Assembly (NCBI GenBank): GCA_964609465.1
Contig: CAZSSQ010000001.1
Location: forward strand, 1-64,000
Reading direction: 5' to 3'
Length of the DNA: 64,000 nucleotides
DNA from: CAVSBT01 sp964609465
GTDB taxonomy: Bacteria; Chloroflexota; Dehalococcoidia; DSTF01; JALHUB01
Part shown: positions 41,284 through 50,591 of the stretch, piece after piece
Layout of the letters: each line of letters starts with the position of its first letter
Position numbering within the stretch: the first letter of the stretch is position 1
Translations under genes and position numbers: made by a program
Notes under the pieces: generated by a model
What the model saw: only the letters and a program-made list of their open reading frames with translations
Told to the model about the DNA's origin: nothing
Database searches by the model: none

Positions 41284-43143
41284 TTACGCTTTCTCGGTGA
41301 CCTTGTACTCCAGCCGCTTTCCCAGGGCGAGGCGGATCTGCGCGTCCAGGGCCGGCAGGGCCCCGAAGAGGAACGTGATGGCAGCCATGAAGAACCACTG
41401 GGCGTACTGGATCGGGAAGAGCCACGCTGGGAAGGTGGGCGGACGGCGGGGCCGCATGATGACGCCATCCATGACTACCATCGCGATCAGGGGCACGGAG
41501 CAAGTAAAGAGAATCTTGGTGGAGGCGAACACGAACCAGGCCGGCATGGTTTTGACCCCGAAGAAGTAGAAGACCAGCCACGGCGCCAATCGACCGGTGG
41601 TGATGAGGAACCACTGACTGGACCAGAGGACGTGGTTCTCGAAGAGGCTCCAGGTGCGGCGGAGGCGGCGCAGGAAGGGGATCTCAGGATGAGCGAAGAA
41701 GTGCCTTATGGCGTATGGGATGTCTGAGGCGCCCCAGGCGTGGCGGCGCGCCTGCTGGTAGTGAGCGTAGAACGTCTTCAGGTAGCTTTCGCTGCGCACG
41801 CCGTCGTTGCCCACCGGCAGGAAGATGGGCTCTACGTCCACCTCGCCGCCGAGGTTGAAGAAGCACTTGAGGAACATGTGCCAGTCCTCAGGCACCACAT
41901 CCACGTCCCAGTAGCCGACCTCGCGGGCCATTCGGAAGCTGAGACTGTAGGTGGATTGGGGGAAGAGCACCCGGTGCTTGCGCGCCAGCCGGTTGAGGTG
42001 GTTCAATCCGCCCAGGCCGTTGGGGATGCGCAGGGGGGCGGGGACATCCCATATGTTGTTGTACAGGAGGACCGGCCCCTGCCAGAAGCGGCGGTAGCGC
42101 TGCGGGTGGGTGGCGAACTTGTAGGCCAGGCAACTGAAGTAGTGCGGATGGAAGAGGGTATCGGCGTCGCAACTGGTGATGGTCAGGCGGTCGATATCGT
42201 GGCCCATCTCCTCCACGAGGCGGCGCTCGATGTGGCGAGCGGCCCAGGACTCGTTGGAGGACTTGCCGCGCACCTCGCCCGGGATGTTGCCCGGGTGGAA
42301 GGTGGCGAACATGCCGGCAAAGCTGTCGCCGAACTCCTTGTGGAGCCGAAGCGCCTTCCTCCGGCAGCCCGGCTCCGCTTCCTCCATCGCCAGGACAACA
42401 AAGAGCTGTTCCCGGGCCACGTCTGACTCCGCCAGCTTGGAGAGGGTGGCGGCCAGTTTGGCGACGCTCTCTTTGTAAGTGGGGATGACCACTACGTGAC
42501 GGATGTCTTCCCAGCGAAGGTAGGTCTTGCCCCGGGCCCGCGCATCCTCATAACGGGCCCGCCAGTCTGTCCTCGCTTCGCGGCGGAGGAGCCGGTAGCC
42601 CTTGATGCAGTGAAAGGCTGTGTTATAGGAGCGCCACACCCAGTAGCAGTCGAATCCCAGTAGCAACACGGTGAGCGGCAAGGGCAGCCACAGCGCTCCC
42701 CAGCCCAGCGAGCTGATAAGGAGAAGGGCAGCGACCAGGGGAAGGGCCTGCAGGGCCCGCTGTAGCCAGCGGTCCAGGCGCGAGGTCGGCACGTAGGTCG
42801 ACAGCGACTCTGGCAGGGGATGGGGGAGGGTGGCTGGCGGCGCGCCTGGGCTGTACGGCGCCGGTGGATGTAGGATCGCCTCTTCCGCCGTGAGTGCCGG
42901 CACCCTGGTAGGGACGATGAACCCGGGGGCAGATGATCCATTCCGACGGGTGACAGGTCTGGGCGCCTCCAGGACCTCGACGCCCGCTCGGGAGCCATTG
43001 CCCGAGTGGGGAGCCCGCCCGGAAGGCTGGGGTTCCCACGGTGCCAGATAGGTCGCAGTAGTTGGGAGCGGTTTCAATGAGGCGTCAGGCTTGCGGGCCA
43101 AGAACGAGCCCGCGCCTCGCGCCCCGGGGCGGCCCACACGCAA
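41284..43143 (-). CDS. Cellulose-synthase-like family 2 glycosyltransferase
   Basis: 619 residues from a TTG (43141-43143) that has AAGGAG 8 bases upstream. About 150 N-terminal residues are Pro/Ser-rich and variable-looking; two membrane helices follow (about 155-195). The GT-A domain holds VVIPTYKES (about 237), TSCDADTLFHPHY (DxD, about 335), PEDWHMFLKCFF (about 440) and a QxxRW-like QQARRHAWG (about 487). Three to four C-terminal helices form the channel. It lacks a PilZ domain, so no sign of c-di-GMP control. Likely a processive or single-step synthase of a surface polysaccharide. Confidence 0.83.
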   Translation of the reverse strand: MRVGRPGARGAGSFLARKPDASLKPLPTTATYLAPWEPQPSGRAPHSGNGSRAGVEVLEAPRPVTRRNGSSAPGFIVPTRVPALTAEEAILHPPAPYSPGAPPATLPHPLPESLSTYVPTSRLDRWLQRALQALPLVAALLLISSLGWGALWLPLPLTVLLLGFDCYWVWRSYNTAFHCIKGYRLLRREARTDWRARYEDARARGKTYLRWEDIRHVVVIPTYKESVAKLAATLSKLAESDVAREQLFVVLAMEEAEPGCRRKALRLHKEFGDSFAGMFATFHPGNIPGEVRGKSSNESWAARHIERRLVEEMGHDIDRLTITSCDADTLFHPHYFSCLAYKFATHPQRYRRFWQGPVLLYNNIWDVPAPLRIPNGLGGLNHLNRLARKHRVLFPQSTYSLSFRMAREVGYWDVDVVPEDWHMFLKCFFNLGGEVDVEPIFLPVGNDGVRSESYLKTFYAHYQQARRHAWGASDIPYAIRHFFAHPEIPFLRRLRRTWSLFENHVLWSSQWFLITTGRLAPWLVFYFFGVKTMPAWFVFASTKILFTCSVPLIAMVVMDGVIMRPRRPPTFPAWLFPIQYAQWFFMAAITFLFGALPALDAQIRLALGKRLEYKVTEKA

Positions 43144-43460
43144 AAAGGTCGCTCCTTAGTCGGACTCGACCTTTCCTTAGCCTGCGGGGTTAGCTGACGG
43201 GTTAGGGCGAAAGGCTACCCTTCCCGGTTGCCCGGGATTAACCCCTTCAGTGCTGGGTCCCCCGCCTCCCGCGCCTCCTTGCGGGAGCTCGGCAGTGGGG
43301 CTCAACGATGTGCCTGGATCATGCTAACGCACTACGGCGCGCTAATCAAGGGCATGATTGAGGACCTGTCAGCGAAGTCGGCCGGTGGGAATGCCCGCCG
43401 CTGCCGGTCCGTCCCGGCGGCTCGCCTGGCCGCCTCAAGCCGCAACACCTCACGCCCCAG
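43144..43460. other. 317-base intergenic region with hairpin
   Basis: No gene seen. It follows the beta-glucosidase stop and precedes the GT2 gene. A hairpin CTCCCGC, 8-base loop, GCGGGAG lies at 43266-43287 and could terminate the glucosidase message; no U-run. Confidence 0.5.
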
Positions 43461-44801
43461 CTAGTACTCCACACGGTTGGCAGCGATGACGTCCCGGTAC
43501 CAGCGGCCGCTCTTCTTGATGATGCGACGCTGGGTGGGATAGTCCACGTACACGAGCCCGAAGCGCTGGCTGTAGCCAAAGGTCCACTCGAAGTTGTCCA
43601 TGAGGGTCCAGGCGTAGTAGCCGCGCACGTCGGCGCCGTCCTGAATGGCCCGTCCCACCTGGGCGATGTAGTTCCGGTAGTATCTGACCCGCCGGTCGTC
43701 ATTCACGACGCCCTTCTCATCGGGGCCGTCGCTGTAGGAGCAGCCGTTCTCCGTGACGTAGATGGGCCGTCGGTAGTCGTTCCAGATTCGCATGATGGCT
43801 TGGTGTATGGCCTCCGGGTATGCCTCCCAGCCCATCTCTGTCCGTTCCGCGTCAGGCGGGTGAATTATGCGGGCGCCCAGGTTAACGTCTTCCGGGTCGT
43901 GGGCGACCACGTTGCGGGTGTAAAGGTTAATGCCTATGAAGTCCAGGGGCGCCTTGACGATCTCCATGTCGCCGGGCTGCACGCCCAGCCGCTCCAAGGG
44001 GCTGCCCGCGACGTAGGCATCGGGGTAACGGCCGTTCTGGGCGGTCTCCAGGAACCAGACGTTGCCGAAGCCGTGCAGGCGCTCGGCGGCGGCGCGATCC
44101 TCCTCGCCGTCGGTGGCGGGGTAGATGCCACTCATGTTGAAGGCGCTGCCCACGGCCTCCACCTTGCCCGTAGCACGCACGGCGCGAACGGCCAGCCCCT
44201 GGGCCAGGTTGGCGATGTGGGTGGTCCGCACCGCTATCGAGGGCTCACGGATGCCGGGCGGGTGGATGCCCCACATGTGGCCCAGCACGGTGAAGACCCA
44301 GGGCTCGTTGAAGATGAGCCAGGTCTTGACGCGATCGCCCAGATGCTCCACGACGGCGGCGCAGTAGTCGGCGAAGTGCTGGGCGGTGTCGCGGTTCTCC
44401 CAGCCTCCCTCGTCCTGCAGGGTCTGGGGCAGGTCCCAGTGGTACAGCGTCGGCAGAGGGGCGATGCCGGCCGCCAGCAGCTCGTCGACCAGCCGGCTGT
44501 AGAAGTCGAGGCCCTTCTGGTTCCCCTGTCCTTTGCCCTGGGGGAAGATGCGGGGCCAGGAGATGCTGAAGCGGTAGCTCTTCAGGCCCAGCTCCTTCAT
44601 GAGGGCCACGTCCTCCCGATAGCGATGGTAGTGGTCGCAGGCCACGTCGCCGGTGTCGCCGTCCTTGATGCGGCCCGGCGTGTGACAGAAGCGGTCCCAG
44701 ATAGACTCGCCCTTCCCGTCCTCGTTCCAGGCGCCCTCGATCTGGTACGAGGAGGTGGCGCAGCCCCAGACGAACCCCTTGGGAAACTCCGCGATCGGCA
44801 T
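43461..44801 (-). CDS. Beta-glucosidase, glycoside hydrolase family 1
   Basis: 446 residues from the ATG at 44799-44801 (GGGAGG 8 bases upstream); a frame extension to 45050 is not conserved. The GH1 N-terminal signature FVWGCATSSYQIEGAW (residues 10-25) is present, acid/base Glu166 in FNEPW, nucleophile Glu351 in YVTENG, and the aglycone-site tryptophans in the last 50 residues (NFEWTFGYSQRFGL). No signal peptide, so cytoplasmic hydrolysis of imported beta-glucosides. Length is typical. Monocistronic, divergent from the SDR gene. Confidence 0.93.
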   Translation of the reverse strand: MPIAEFPKGFVWGCATSSYQIEGAWNEDGKGESIWDRFCHTPGRIKDGDTGDVACDHYHRYREDVALMKELGLKSYRFSISWPRIFPQGKGQGNQKGLDFYSRLVDELLAAGIAPLPTLYHWDLPQTLQDEGGWENRDTAQHFADYCAAVVEHLGDRVKTWLIFNEPWVFTVLGHMWGIHPPGIREPSIAVRTTHIANLAQGLAVRAVRATGKVEAVGSAFNMSGIYPATDGEEDRAAAERLHGFGNVWFLETAQNGRYPDAYVAGSPLERLGVQPGDMEIVKAPLDFIGINLYTRNVVAHDPEDVNLGARIIHPPDAERTEMGWEAYPEAIHQAIMRIWNDYRRPIYVTENGCSYSDGPDEKGVVNDDRRVRYYRNYIAQVGRAIQDGADVRGYYAWTLMDNFEWTFGYSQRFGLVYVDYPTQRRIIKKSGRWYRDVIAANRVEY

Positions 44802-45011
44802 TCTCTTTCCTCCCTGCCTTCCCCGAGGCGGTGATCGGCCGAGCCCTATGGTACCGCCGTCGGCGCTTAGGCAGAACTGAGCGCCCCAGGCTGGTCGGGA
44901 GACCAGCCCGCCCCCGGCAAAGAGCCGCGTCCGTTCAATAGCGCCCGTGCTCGCGCGCCGCCCTCGCCAGGGCGAAGGGGGTCCATTTGGCTGTTGCGCC
45001 ATCGGCCTTGA

Positions 45012-45040
45012 TTGACTAGAGTCTGGTGGGTGTCTATGAC
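45012..45040 (+). promoter_or_regulatory. Candidate sigma-70-type promoter of the SDR gene
   Basis: TTGACT, a 17-base spacer, TATGAC, ending 35 bases before the GTG start. The best match to consensus seen in the window; leader of about 28 bases contains AAGGAGG. Confidence 0.45.
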
Positions 45041-45075
45041 CGCGAAGCATAAACGCAAGAAGGAGGTCTCATACC

Positions 45076-45996
45076 GTGGCAGATAGACTGAAGGGCCGCG
45101 TAGCCATCGTTACCGGGGCGGGACGAGGCATCGGACGCGGCGAAGCGCTGGCCCTCGCCTCCGAGGGTGCCATCGTCATCATCAACGACGTCGGCGGCGG
45201 GGTCGACGGATCGGGGGCGATGAGTGGCCCTGCTGACGACGTGGCGAACGAGATCAAGAAGATGGGCGGCCAGGCCATGGCGAACTACGACAGTATCGTC
45301 GAGTACGCCACCGGCGAGAAGCTCGTCAAGCAGGCTCTGGACAACTTCGGCAAGCTGGACATCGTCGTCAACAACGCCGGCATCCTCCGCGACCGCATGA
45401 TCTTCAACATGGCCGAAGAGGAGTTCGACGCTGTCCTCGCCGTCCACGTCAAGGGGCACTTCAACCTGATGAGGCACGCCTGCACGTACTTCCGGCAGGC
45501 CCGCCAGCCGGGAGTCATCGTCAACACCTCCTCCACGTCGGGGCTGGGGAACGTCGGCCAGACCAACTACGCCGCGGCGAAAGAGGGCATCGTTGGCATG
45601 ACGCGCACGGTGGCGCGGGAGATGGGCCGCTTCGGCGTGCGCGTCAACGCCATCCGTCCCATGGCCGCCACCCGCCTCACCCTGAGCGACGACATGCGCC
45701 AGCGGGCTGCGCGGGCCGGCGAGGCGGGTTTGGCGATGCTTGCCGAGCTGGAGAAGCAGACGCCGGAGGAGATCGGCCCCTTCGTGGCCTGGCTGTGCAG
45801 CGATGAGGCGGCGAACATCAACGGCCGCACGTTCCTGGTCCGCGCCGGCTACATCGGGCTGTACTCCGAGCCGGAGATCGTAGCCGCTGTGGAGACGGAC
45901 AAGCCCTGGACGGTGGACCTGGTCTCGCAGCTCGTGCGCAAGCCGGTGACGGCGAACCTGGTGAACGAGTGGCCGCTCCAGCCGCCGAAGGAGTAA
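45076..45996 (+). CDS. Short-chain dehydrogenase/reductase (MFE-2 hydroxyacyl-CoA dehydrogenase-like)
   Basis: 306 residues from a GTG with AAGGAGG upstream. Rossmann motif GAGRGIGRG (about 14-22), the NNAG motif (about 98-101), and the catalytic Ser (NTSSTSG) and Tyr-Lys (YAAAKEG) near residues 155-175. The longer first loop (NDVGGGVDGSG) and extra C-terminal 50 residues resemble the (3R)-hydroxyacyl-CoA dehydrogenase part of peroxisomal multifunctional enzyme 2 and its bacterial relatives. May serve fatty-acid-like or steroid side-chain oxidation together with the thiolase complex elsewhere in the window. Followed by a strong hairpin. Confidence 0.88.
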   Translation: MADRLKGRVAIVTGAGRGIGRGEALALASEGAIVIINDVGGGVDGSGAMSGPADDVANEIKKMGGQAMANYDSIVEYATGEKLVKQALDNFGKLDIVVNNAGILRDRMIFNMAEEEFDAVLAVHVKGHFNLMRHACTYFRQARQPGVIVNTSSTSGLGNVGQTNYAAAKEGIVGMTRTVAREMGRFGVRVNAIRPMAATRLTLSDDMRQRAARAGEAGLAMLAELEKQTPEEIGPFVAWLCSDEAANINGRTFLVRAGYIGLYSEPEIVAAVETDKPWTVDLVSQLVRKPVTANLVNEWPLQPPKE

Positions 45997-46332
45997 GCTG
46001 GTTTCCTGGCGATCGATTGCCAAGTCTGGAGGGGGCGCGCAGCGCCCCCTCCGGCTCTGTGGGCTGGCCTGGCGGCTGTCTTCCCAGCCGTGACGTTAAG
46101 TCGGGCTTGATCGGGGCCGCCTTGCCGTCCAGGACGAGGTCGGCGGACGCCGCAGTGGCTGCCGTCCCCACACCTGACGCCCGTCAATCACTGACCCTGG
46201 TGCCCAACGCGTGAGTGGTCTATCCTGCCGCCGGAGGGAGACAACCGACGCCGGTGCTCTGGGTTGAGCGTCGAAGGGCCCTGCCCGATGGGACCGGGCA
46301 GCCGCCAACCTGTCACAGTAGGGGGTATGGAG
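45997..46332. other. 336-base intergenic region
   Basis: Holds the terminator-like hairpin at 46028-46052; the rest shows no gene. A frame reaching back to 46264 belongs to the EamA gene but lacks a ribosome site. Confidence 0.5.
46028..46052 (+). terminator. Strong GC hairpin after the SDR gene
   Basis: GGAGGGGGCGC, loop GCA, GCGCCCCCTCC: a perfect 11-bp stem 31 bases after the stop. No T-run follows, so classified as terminator-like. Confidence 0.55.
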
Positions 46333-46752
46333 ATGCGTGCTGACGTTGTGGGGCTGGCCGCCGCCGCCATTGTCGCCTGGGGGACATGGGGAGTCTTCAG
46401 CAAGCTAGCCATCGACCGGATCGACCAGCAGGTGATGGTGTGGGGCAGTCTCATCGTTGTCCCCGCGATCATCCTCATATATCTGGGCGCCGCCGGCCAC
46501 CTTGTTCCGCTAGAGATGCATGCCGCCGGCATAACCTACGCTGCGCTCGGCGGCGTTGGTGCGGCTCTAGGCACCGTCTGCTTCTATCTGCTGCTGGCGC
46601 GAGAGCGCGCCTCGCTGGCTGTGCCCATGACCTCCCTGTACCCGGCGCTCACGGTCATTCTCTCGGTCCTGTTCCTCAAGGAGCAGTTGAACGGCGTCCA
46701 CATTCTGGGCATCTTCTTCGCCCTGGCGGCGGTGGCTCTTCTCAGCCGGTGA
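46333..46752 (+). CDS. Single-domain EamA (DMT) transporter, half-size
   Basis: 139 residues from the ATG at 46333, which has AGGGGG 7 bases upstream. It contains five hydrophobic segments: a VVGLAAAAIVAWGTWGVF start, then helices around 35-52, 65-85, 92-110 and 115-137, i.e. one EamA repeat instead of the usual two. Half-size members work as dimers, as in the EmrE-like proteins. Starts a plus-strand run with the VOC, PPOX and M24 genes. Substrate unknown; sugars, amino acids and drugs are all known for the superfamily. Confidence 0.78.
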   Translation: MRADVVGLAAAAIVAWGTWGVFSKLAIDRIDQQVMVWGSLIVVPAIILIYLGAAGHLVPLEMHAAGITYAALGGVGAALGTVCFYLLLARERASLAVPMTSLYPALTVILSVLFLKEQLNGVHILGIFFALAAVALLSR

Positions 46753-46778
46753 AGGCCGCAAGTAGGAGCGTGTTGGCC

Positions 46779-47240
46779 ATGAACCCTGACGACGTGAAGC
46801 AACAGCTCAAATTGCCCGACGTGAGCCAGATCGGCGTGGTGGTGGAGGACCTGGACCGCGCGATAGCCTTCTACCAGTCCACCTTTGGACTGGGTCCGTT
46901 CCGGATCCAGGAGGCGGAGGCGCCCAATGTCTGGGACCGCGGCAAGGAGAAACGTATCAAGGCCCGGCTGGGCTTCACCACCCTGGGCCAGGTCGAGATC
47001 GAGTTCATCAACATTATCGAGGGCGATAGCATGCACCTCGAGTTCCTGCGCGAACACGGGGAGGGCCTGCACCACTTGGGCTTCAAGGTGAAGGATTTCC
47101 AGGCCAAGCTGGAGCAGGCGAAGGCCATGGGGTTCGAGGTGCTCCAGACGGGCCCGCTCGGACGGTTCTATGCCTACCTGGATACCCGTCGCTGCGGCGG
47201 CATCATCGTCGAACTCATCGAGGACATCGAGATGGGGTAG
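46779..47240 (+). CDS. VOC (glyoxalase/methylmalonyl-CoA epimerase-like) family protein
   Basis: 153 residues. One vicinal-oxygen-chelate domain with QIGVVVEDLDRAIAFYQ (residues 17-33), a metal-binding Glu in IEFINI, His in EGLHHLGFKVKD (about 93-104) and a final Glu in GIIVELIE. The two paired beta-alpha-beta units match methylmalonyl-CoA epimerase and ring-cleavage-like relatives. AGGAG lies upstream of the ATG. Placed 26 bases after the EamA gene. Precise reaction unknown. Confidence 0.85.
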   Translation: MNPDDVKQQLKLPDVSQIGVVVEDLDRAIAFYQSTFGLGPFRIQEAEAPNVWDRGKEKRIKARLGFTTLGQVEIEFINIIEGDSMHLEFLREHGEGLHHLGFKVKDFQAKLEQAKAMGFEVLQTGPLGRFYAYLDTRRCGGIIVELIEDIEMG

Positions 47241-47357
47241 CGGCGGTTCAAGGGGACGTAGCCGGAGCGGCGAAGTCCGCTGTTCGCGAATCTACTCGTG
47301 GTGTGGACCTGTTCGACAGCGGGCGACTGTGAACAGCGGCCGATGCCGCCAGGGCCA

Positions 47358-47366
47358 TGCTATAAT
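47358..47366 (+). promoter_or_regulatory. Extended -10 promoter of the PPOX gene
   Basis: TGCTATAAT, a perfect extended -10 box, 28 bases before the ATG at 47394. No -35 box, which extended -10 promoters do not need. Confidence 0.5.
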
Positions 47367-47393
47367 CGCCCTTGCCCGACTGGAGCCATCTGA

Positions 47394-47810
47394 ATGCCGC
47401 TATCGGAAGCCCAGCGAGAGTCCTTTCTCAGGGAAGCGCGGGTGGCCGCTCTGGGCACTGTAGGCGCTGATGGAACCCCGCATGTCGTGCCGGTATGGTA
47501 CGAGTACGCCGGCGGCAGGTTCTACCTCATCAGCGGCAGCGGCGCAGCCAAGGCAAGACACATCCGGCAGGGCAGCCGCGCGAGCCTGTGCATTGATGAC
47601 CGCACGGCGCCCTACAAGGCGGTGGTGGTCTGGGGGAAGGCGTCCATCAGCGAAGAGGGCGTGCGGGAGATGGCCCATCGGATCGCTCAACGGTACCTGG
47701 GGCCGGAGGAGGGCGCCAAGGAGGCGGAGACCTGGCTGGCGGCGCCCTGCGTCGTCATCGAGGTGACTCCGGAAAGGCTGATCTCCTGGGACTACGCGCA
47801 GGAGGGGTGA
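47394..47810 (+). CDS. PPOX-type flavin/F420-binding protein (pyridoxamine-phosphate-oxidase fold)
   Basis: 138 residues forming a split beta-barrel. ALGTVGADGTPHVVPVWYEY (residues about 18-37) and FYLISGSGAAKARHI (about 41-55) are the usual cofactor-binding strands of the family, which includes FMN and F420-dependent reductases. Lacks the C-terminal part of true PdxH. GGAG lies 10 bases before the ATG, with its own promoter; the next gene (M24 peptidase) begins 4 bases after its stop, so the two are co-transcribed. Cofactor choice cannot be settled by reading. Confidence 0.83.
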   Translation: MPLSEAQRESFLREARVAALGTVGADGTPHVVPVWYEYAGGRFYLISGSGAAKARHIRQGSRASLCIDDRTAPYKAVVVWGKASISEEGVREMAHRIAQRYLGPEEGAKEAETWLAAPCVVIEVTPERLISWDYAQEG

Positions 47811-47814
47811 GAAG

Positions 47815-48996
47815 ATGAGCACCCACGTCGACTATCCAGCCAGACTGAGAAAGATTCAGGACAGGATGGGCGAGCAAGGTATCGACGCCCTGATCGCCAC
47901 CAGGTTGAGTACCGTGGGCTACGTATTCGGCACCTTCGTCCCCTGGAGGGGGATTGCGGTCATCCCCAGGGAAGGGGAGCCGGAGCTCTTCGTGCTGGCT
48001 CTCGACGCGGAGCGCGTCAAGGACGAGAGTTTCTACAAAGGCGTGCAGCCGGTGGGCCCCTTGCCCGGGATGCTGATGTGGGAACGCATCACGTCATCGA
48101 TTCAGGCCAAGGGGCTTGAGAAGGGGGCCATTGGCGTCGAGCTGGGCCACTCGCCGATCAGGATCGAGACGTTCCTCCTGGCGAGCGAGTACGAGCTCCT
48201 GCGGAGCGGCTTCCCCCATGCCTCCCTCAAGAACGCGACCGACTTGCTGAACGAGCTCTTCCTGCTCAAGGACGAGGCCGAGATCGCGCTCTTCCGGCGG
48301 GCGGGCGAGATCTGCGACCTGGGGATGGCGGCGGTGCTGGCGGAGATAGAGGTCGGCATGACGGAGACGGAGGTCGCCGGCATCGCCGAATACGCGATGC
48401 GGCAGGCCGGCAGCGAGCTGAACTGGAGCTTCACGGGCGGGCAGGAGATAGCTTCTGGCTACCGCACGGCCTATGTTTGGGGCGGCTGCACCCCGCCGAC
48501 GCGGAAACGGATCCAGCCGGGGGACAACGTGGTCATCGACCTCCACTGCATGTATGACCTCTATCTGGGCGACCTGTCGCGTAACGCTATCATGGGGGAG
48601 CCGACCGCCGAGCAGAAGAAGCTGTCGTCGGCCTTTGTCGCCACCTGCAACCACCTGCTGGACAGCCTGAAGGCGGGGGTGACGCTCGGCGAGGTGGCGC
48701 AGAAGATGGACACCTTCCTGGACGAGATCGGCTACCGCCAGTATGCCCTCCCGGGCTATGGCCACGGCATCGGCATCCTGGGGAACGAATGGTACCCGGC
48801 CATCGCCAACTCGACTGCCCCCTACGAGTCGGGGGCTGACCTGCTGCTCCAGCCGAACATGGTGCAGGTAGCGGCGATAGTGCTCAACAAGCCGGGCGTG
48901 GGCGGGTTCAGGATGGAGACGCCCATCCTCATCACCGAGGATGGCAGCGAGCCGCTCAGCAAGACGCCGGTGGAGCCGGCGATCATTCGGGCGTAG
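47815..48996 (+). CDS. M24-family metallopeptidase (Xaa-Pro aminopeptidase-like)
   Basis: 393 residues: creatinase-type N-terminal domain (about 1-135) and pita-bread catalytic domain (about 145-390). Metal ligands can be placed: Asp in VVIDLHCMYDLYLGD, His in YGHGIGILG (about 320), Glu in METPILITED and a final Glu. The first Asp-rich motif is altered from the usual DxG...D form but keeps both Asp. May be a dipeptidase or another creatinase-fold hydrolase. Translation is coupled to the PPOX gene upstream. Confidence 0.86.
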   Translation: MSTHVDYPARLRKIQDRMGEQGIDALIATRLSTVGYVFGTFVPWRGIAVIPREGEPELFVLALDAERVKDESFYKGVQPVGPLPGMLMWERITSSIQAKGLEKGAIGVELGHSPIRIETFLLASEYELLRSGFPHASLKNATDLLNELFLLKDEAEIALFRRAGEICDLGMAAVLAEIEVGMTETEVAGIAEYAMRQAGSELNWSFTGGQEIASGYRTAYVWGGCTPPTRKRIQPGDNVVIDLHCMYDLYLGDLSRNAIMGEPTAEQKKLSSAFVATCNHLLDSLKAGVTLGEVAQKMDTFLDEIGYRQYALPGYGHGIGILGNEWYPAIANSTAPYESGADLLLQPNMVQVAAIVLNKPGVGGFRMETPILITEDGSEPLSKTPVEPAIIRA

Positions 48997-49099
48997 CGGC
49001 GGACGGTCGGGCGTACCCGCGCCTATCTCAACCTGCTGAGGCCCTCGATGCTGTGAGGAGCGCGGGGCGGATCATCACGGCGGGAACGCCAGGGGGTGG

Positions 49100-50425
49100 G
49101 TGACAGTGCTACCACAATTCCGACGCGGACTGCTTCTACCAGCCGTGTTCCTCGCCGGTCTCCTCCTGCTGAGCTGCGGCGAGGAGGAGAAGGCCGCTGA
49201 GACGCCCGCGGCGACCCGGCCCGCGGGCGCTGAGACACCGAGCGCCGAGAAGGTGCCGGGCGTCACCGACACCGAGATCCTGCTCGGCACACATTTCGCT
49301 ATGAGCCAGTCGCCGGCCGCGGCCTACGCGCCCGTCGCCGATGGGATACGGGCCTACTTCGACTACATCAACTCCCAGGGGGGTGTCCACGGCCGCAAGA
49401 TCAAATTCCTGGTGGGCGATGATCACTTCAACCCGGCTGACGCGGTGGAGGTGGTGCGGAAGCTGGTGGAGCAGGATGGCATCTTCGCCCTGGTGTCCGG
49501 CCTCGGCGATGCGCCCCACGCCGCGGTCTGGAAGTACCTGGAGGAGCGGGGCGTCCCTGACATGTGGGTGTCCGGCGGCCTGGTCAAGTGGACGGACCCG
49601 GTGGTGAAGAGCCGTTTCCAGGGCAACCCCGACTACGATACCGAGGGGAGAATGCTCGGCAAGTACATCGCTGAGAACTACAACGGGAAGAAGCTGGGGC
49701 TGCTGCTGGAGAACGATGAGTTCGGGCAGGACGGCAAGGCGGGGATCCTCAAGGGCCTGGAGGGCAGCGATGTCCAGATCGTGTCCGAGGAGACGTACGA
49801 GCCCACCGCGTGGGACGTGACCGCTCAGGCGCAGCGGTTGAAGGCGGCCAACCCCGACGTTATCTTCGTCCAGGCCATCCCGCCGCCGGCGGCCAGTCTG
49901 GTCAAGGCAGCCCGGGAGACCCTGAACTGGGACGTGCCCATCGTGGTCACCGGCGTCGACGTGACCGACATATTCATCTCCCTGGCGGGCGCTGAGAACG
50001 CGGAGGGCGTGGTTAGCGTGGTCTTCGCCACGCAGGTCTACCACACGGAGGACCCCGGGGTGCAGAAGCACATCCAGATCATGGAGCAGTTCGGCCAGGG
50101 CGTGCCGGCGAGCAACCTCACCCTCTACGGCCAGTTGCTCGCCGAGCTGATGGTCCAGGCTCTCGATAACGCGGGCCAGAACCTGACGCGCGAGAGCCTG
50201 GAGGACGGTGCCGAGGCCATTCGCGACTGGTGTTGCTCCGTGTGCATGGTGCCGGTGAACCTCAGCCCCACCGACCATCGCCCCTTCGAGATCGAGGTCT
50301 ACGACAGGGTCGAGAACGGCAAGTGGGTGGAGTTCGGCGAGCCGGTCAATTTCGAGTCCACGCCGGGCGATGTCATCGGCTGCAAGGCCGGGGGAGAGCC
50401 AGTCTATGCCGGCGAAGGAGAGTGA
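49100..50425 (+). CDS. Branched-chain-amino-acid-type ABC substrate-binding lipoprotein 1
   Basis: 441 residues. Signal peptide with lipobox LLSC (about residues 23-26), acidic and Ala/Thr-rich spacer, then a periplasmic-binding-protein type I fold (Leu/Ile/Val family): GVTDTEILLG, the long GVHGRKIKFLVGDD and DGIFALVSGLGDA. Two GTG starts (49100 and 49106) are possible; the second has the better spacing from AGGGGG. It is a tandem copy of the next gene. No permease or ATPase (LivHMGF) genes are near. May bind amino acids, amides or aromatic acids. Confidence 0.88.
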   Translation: MTVLPQFRRGLLLPAVFLAGLLLLSCGEEEKAAETPAATRPAGAETPSAEKVPGVTDTEILLGTHFAMSQSPAAAYAPVADGIRAYFDYINSQGGVHGRKIKFLVGDDHFNPADAVEVVRKLVEQDGIFALVSGLGDAPHAAVWKYLEERGVPDMWVSGGLVKWTDPVVKSRFQGNPDYDTEGRMLGKYIAENYNGKKLGLLLENDEFGQDGKAGILKGLEGSDVQIVSEETYEPTAWDVTAQAQRLKAANPDVIFVQAIPPPAASLVKAARETLNWDVPIVVTGVDVTDIFISLAGAENAEGVVSVVFATQVYHTEDPGVQKHIQIMEQFGQGVPASNLTLYGQLLAELMVQALDNAGQNLTRESLEDGAEAIRDWCCSVCMVPVNLSPTDHRPFEIEVYDRVENGKWVEFGEPVNFESTPGDVIGCKAGGEPVYAGEGE

Positions 50426-50591
50426 TGCCGGTCGAGGCAAGCTGGGCCAGCCGTTCTATCTTCCGTGCTAGAGTCCGCCATCTTGGCCTGGCTTGGGTTT
50501 GGGAGTCAAGCCTCTGGCTCTTGAAGCGCAATGGGCGGACATGCAGGGCGGAGCGAGGTAGTAGCTGCGCAAGCGACGCAGGCAAGGGGGT

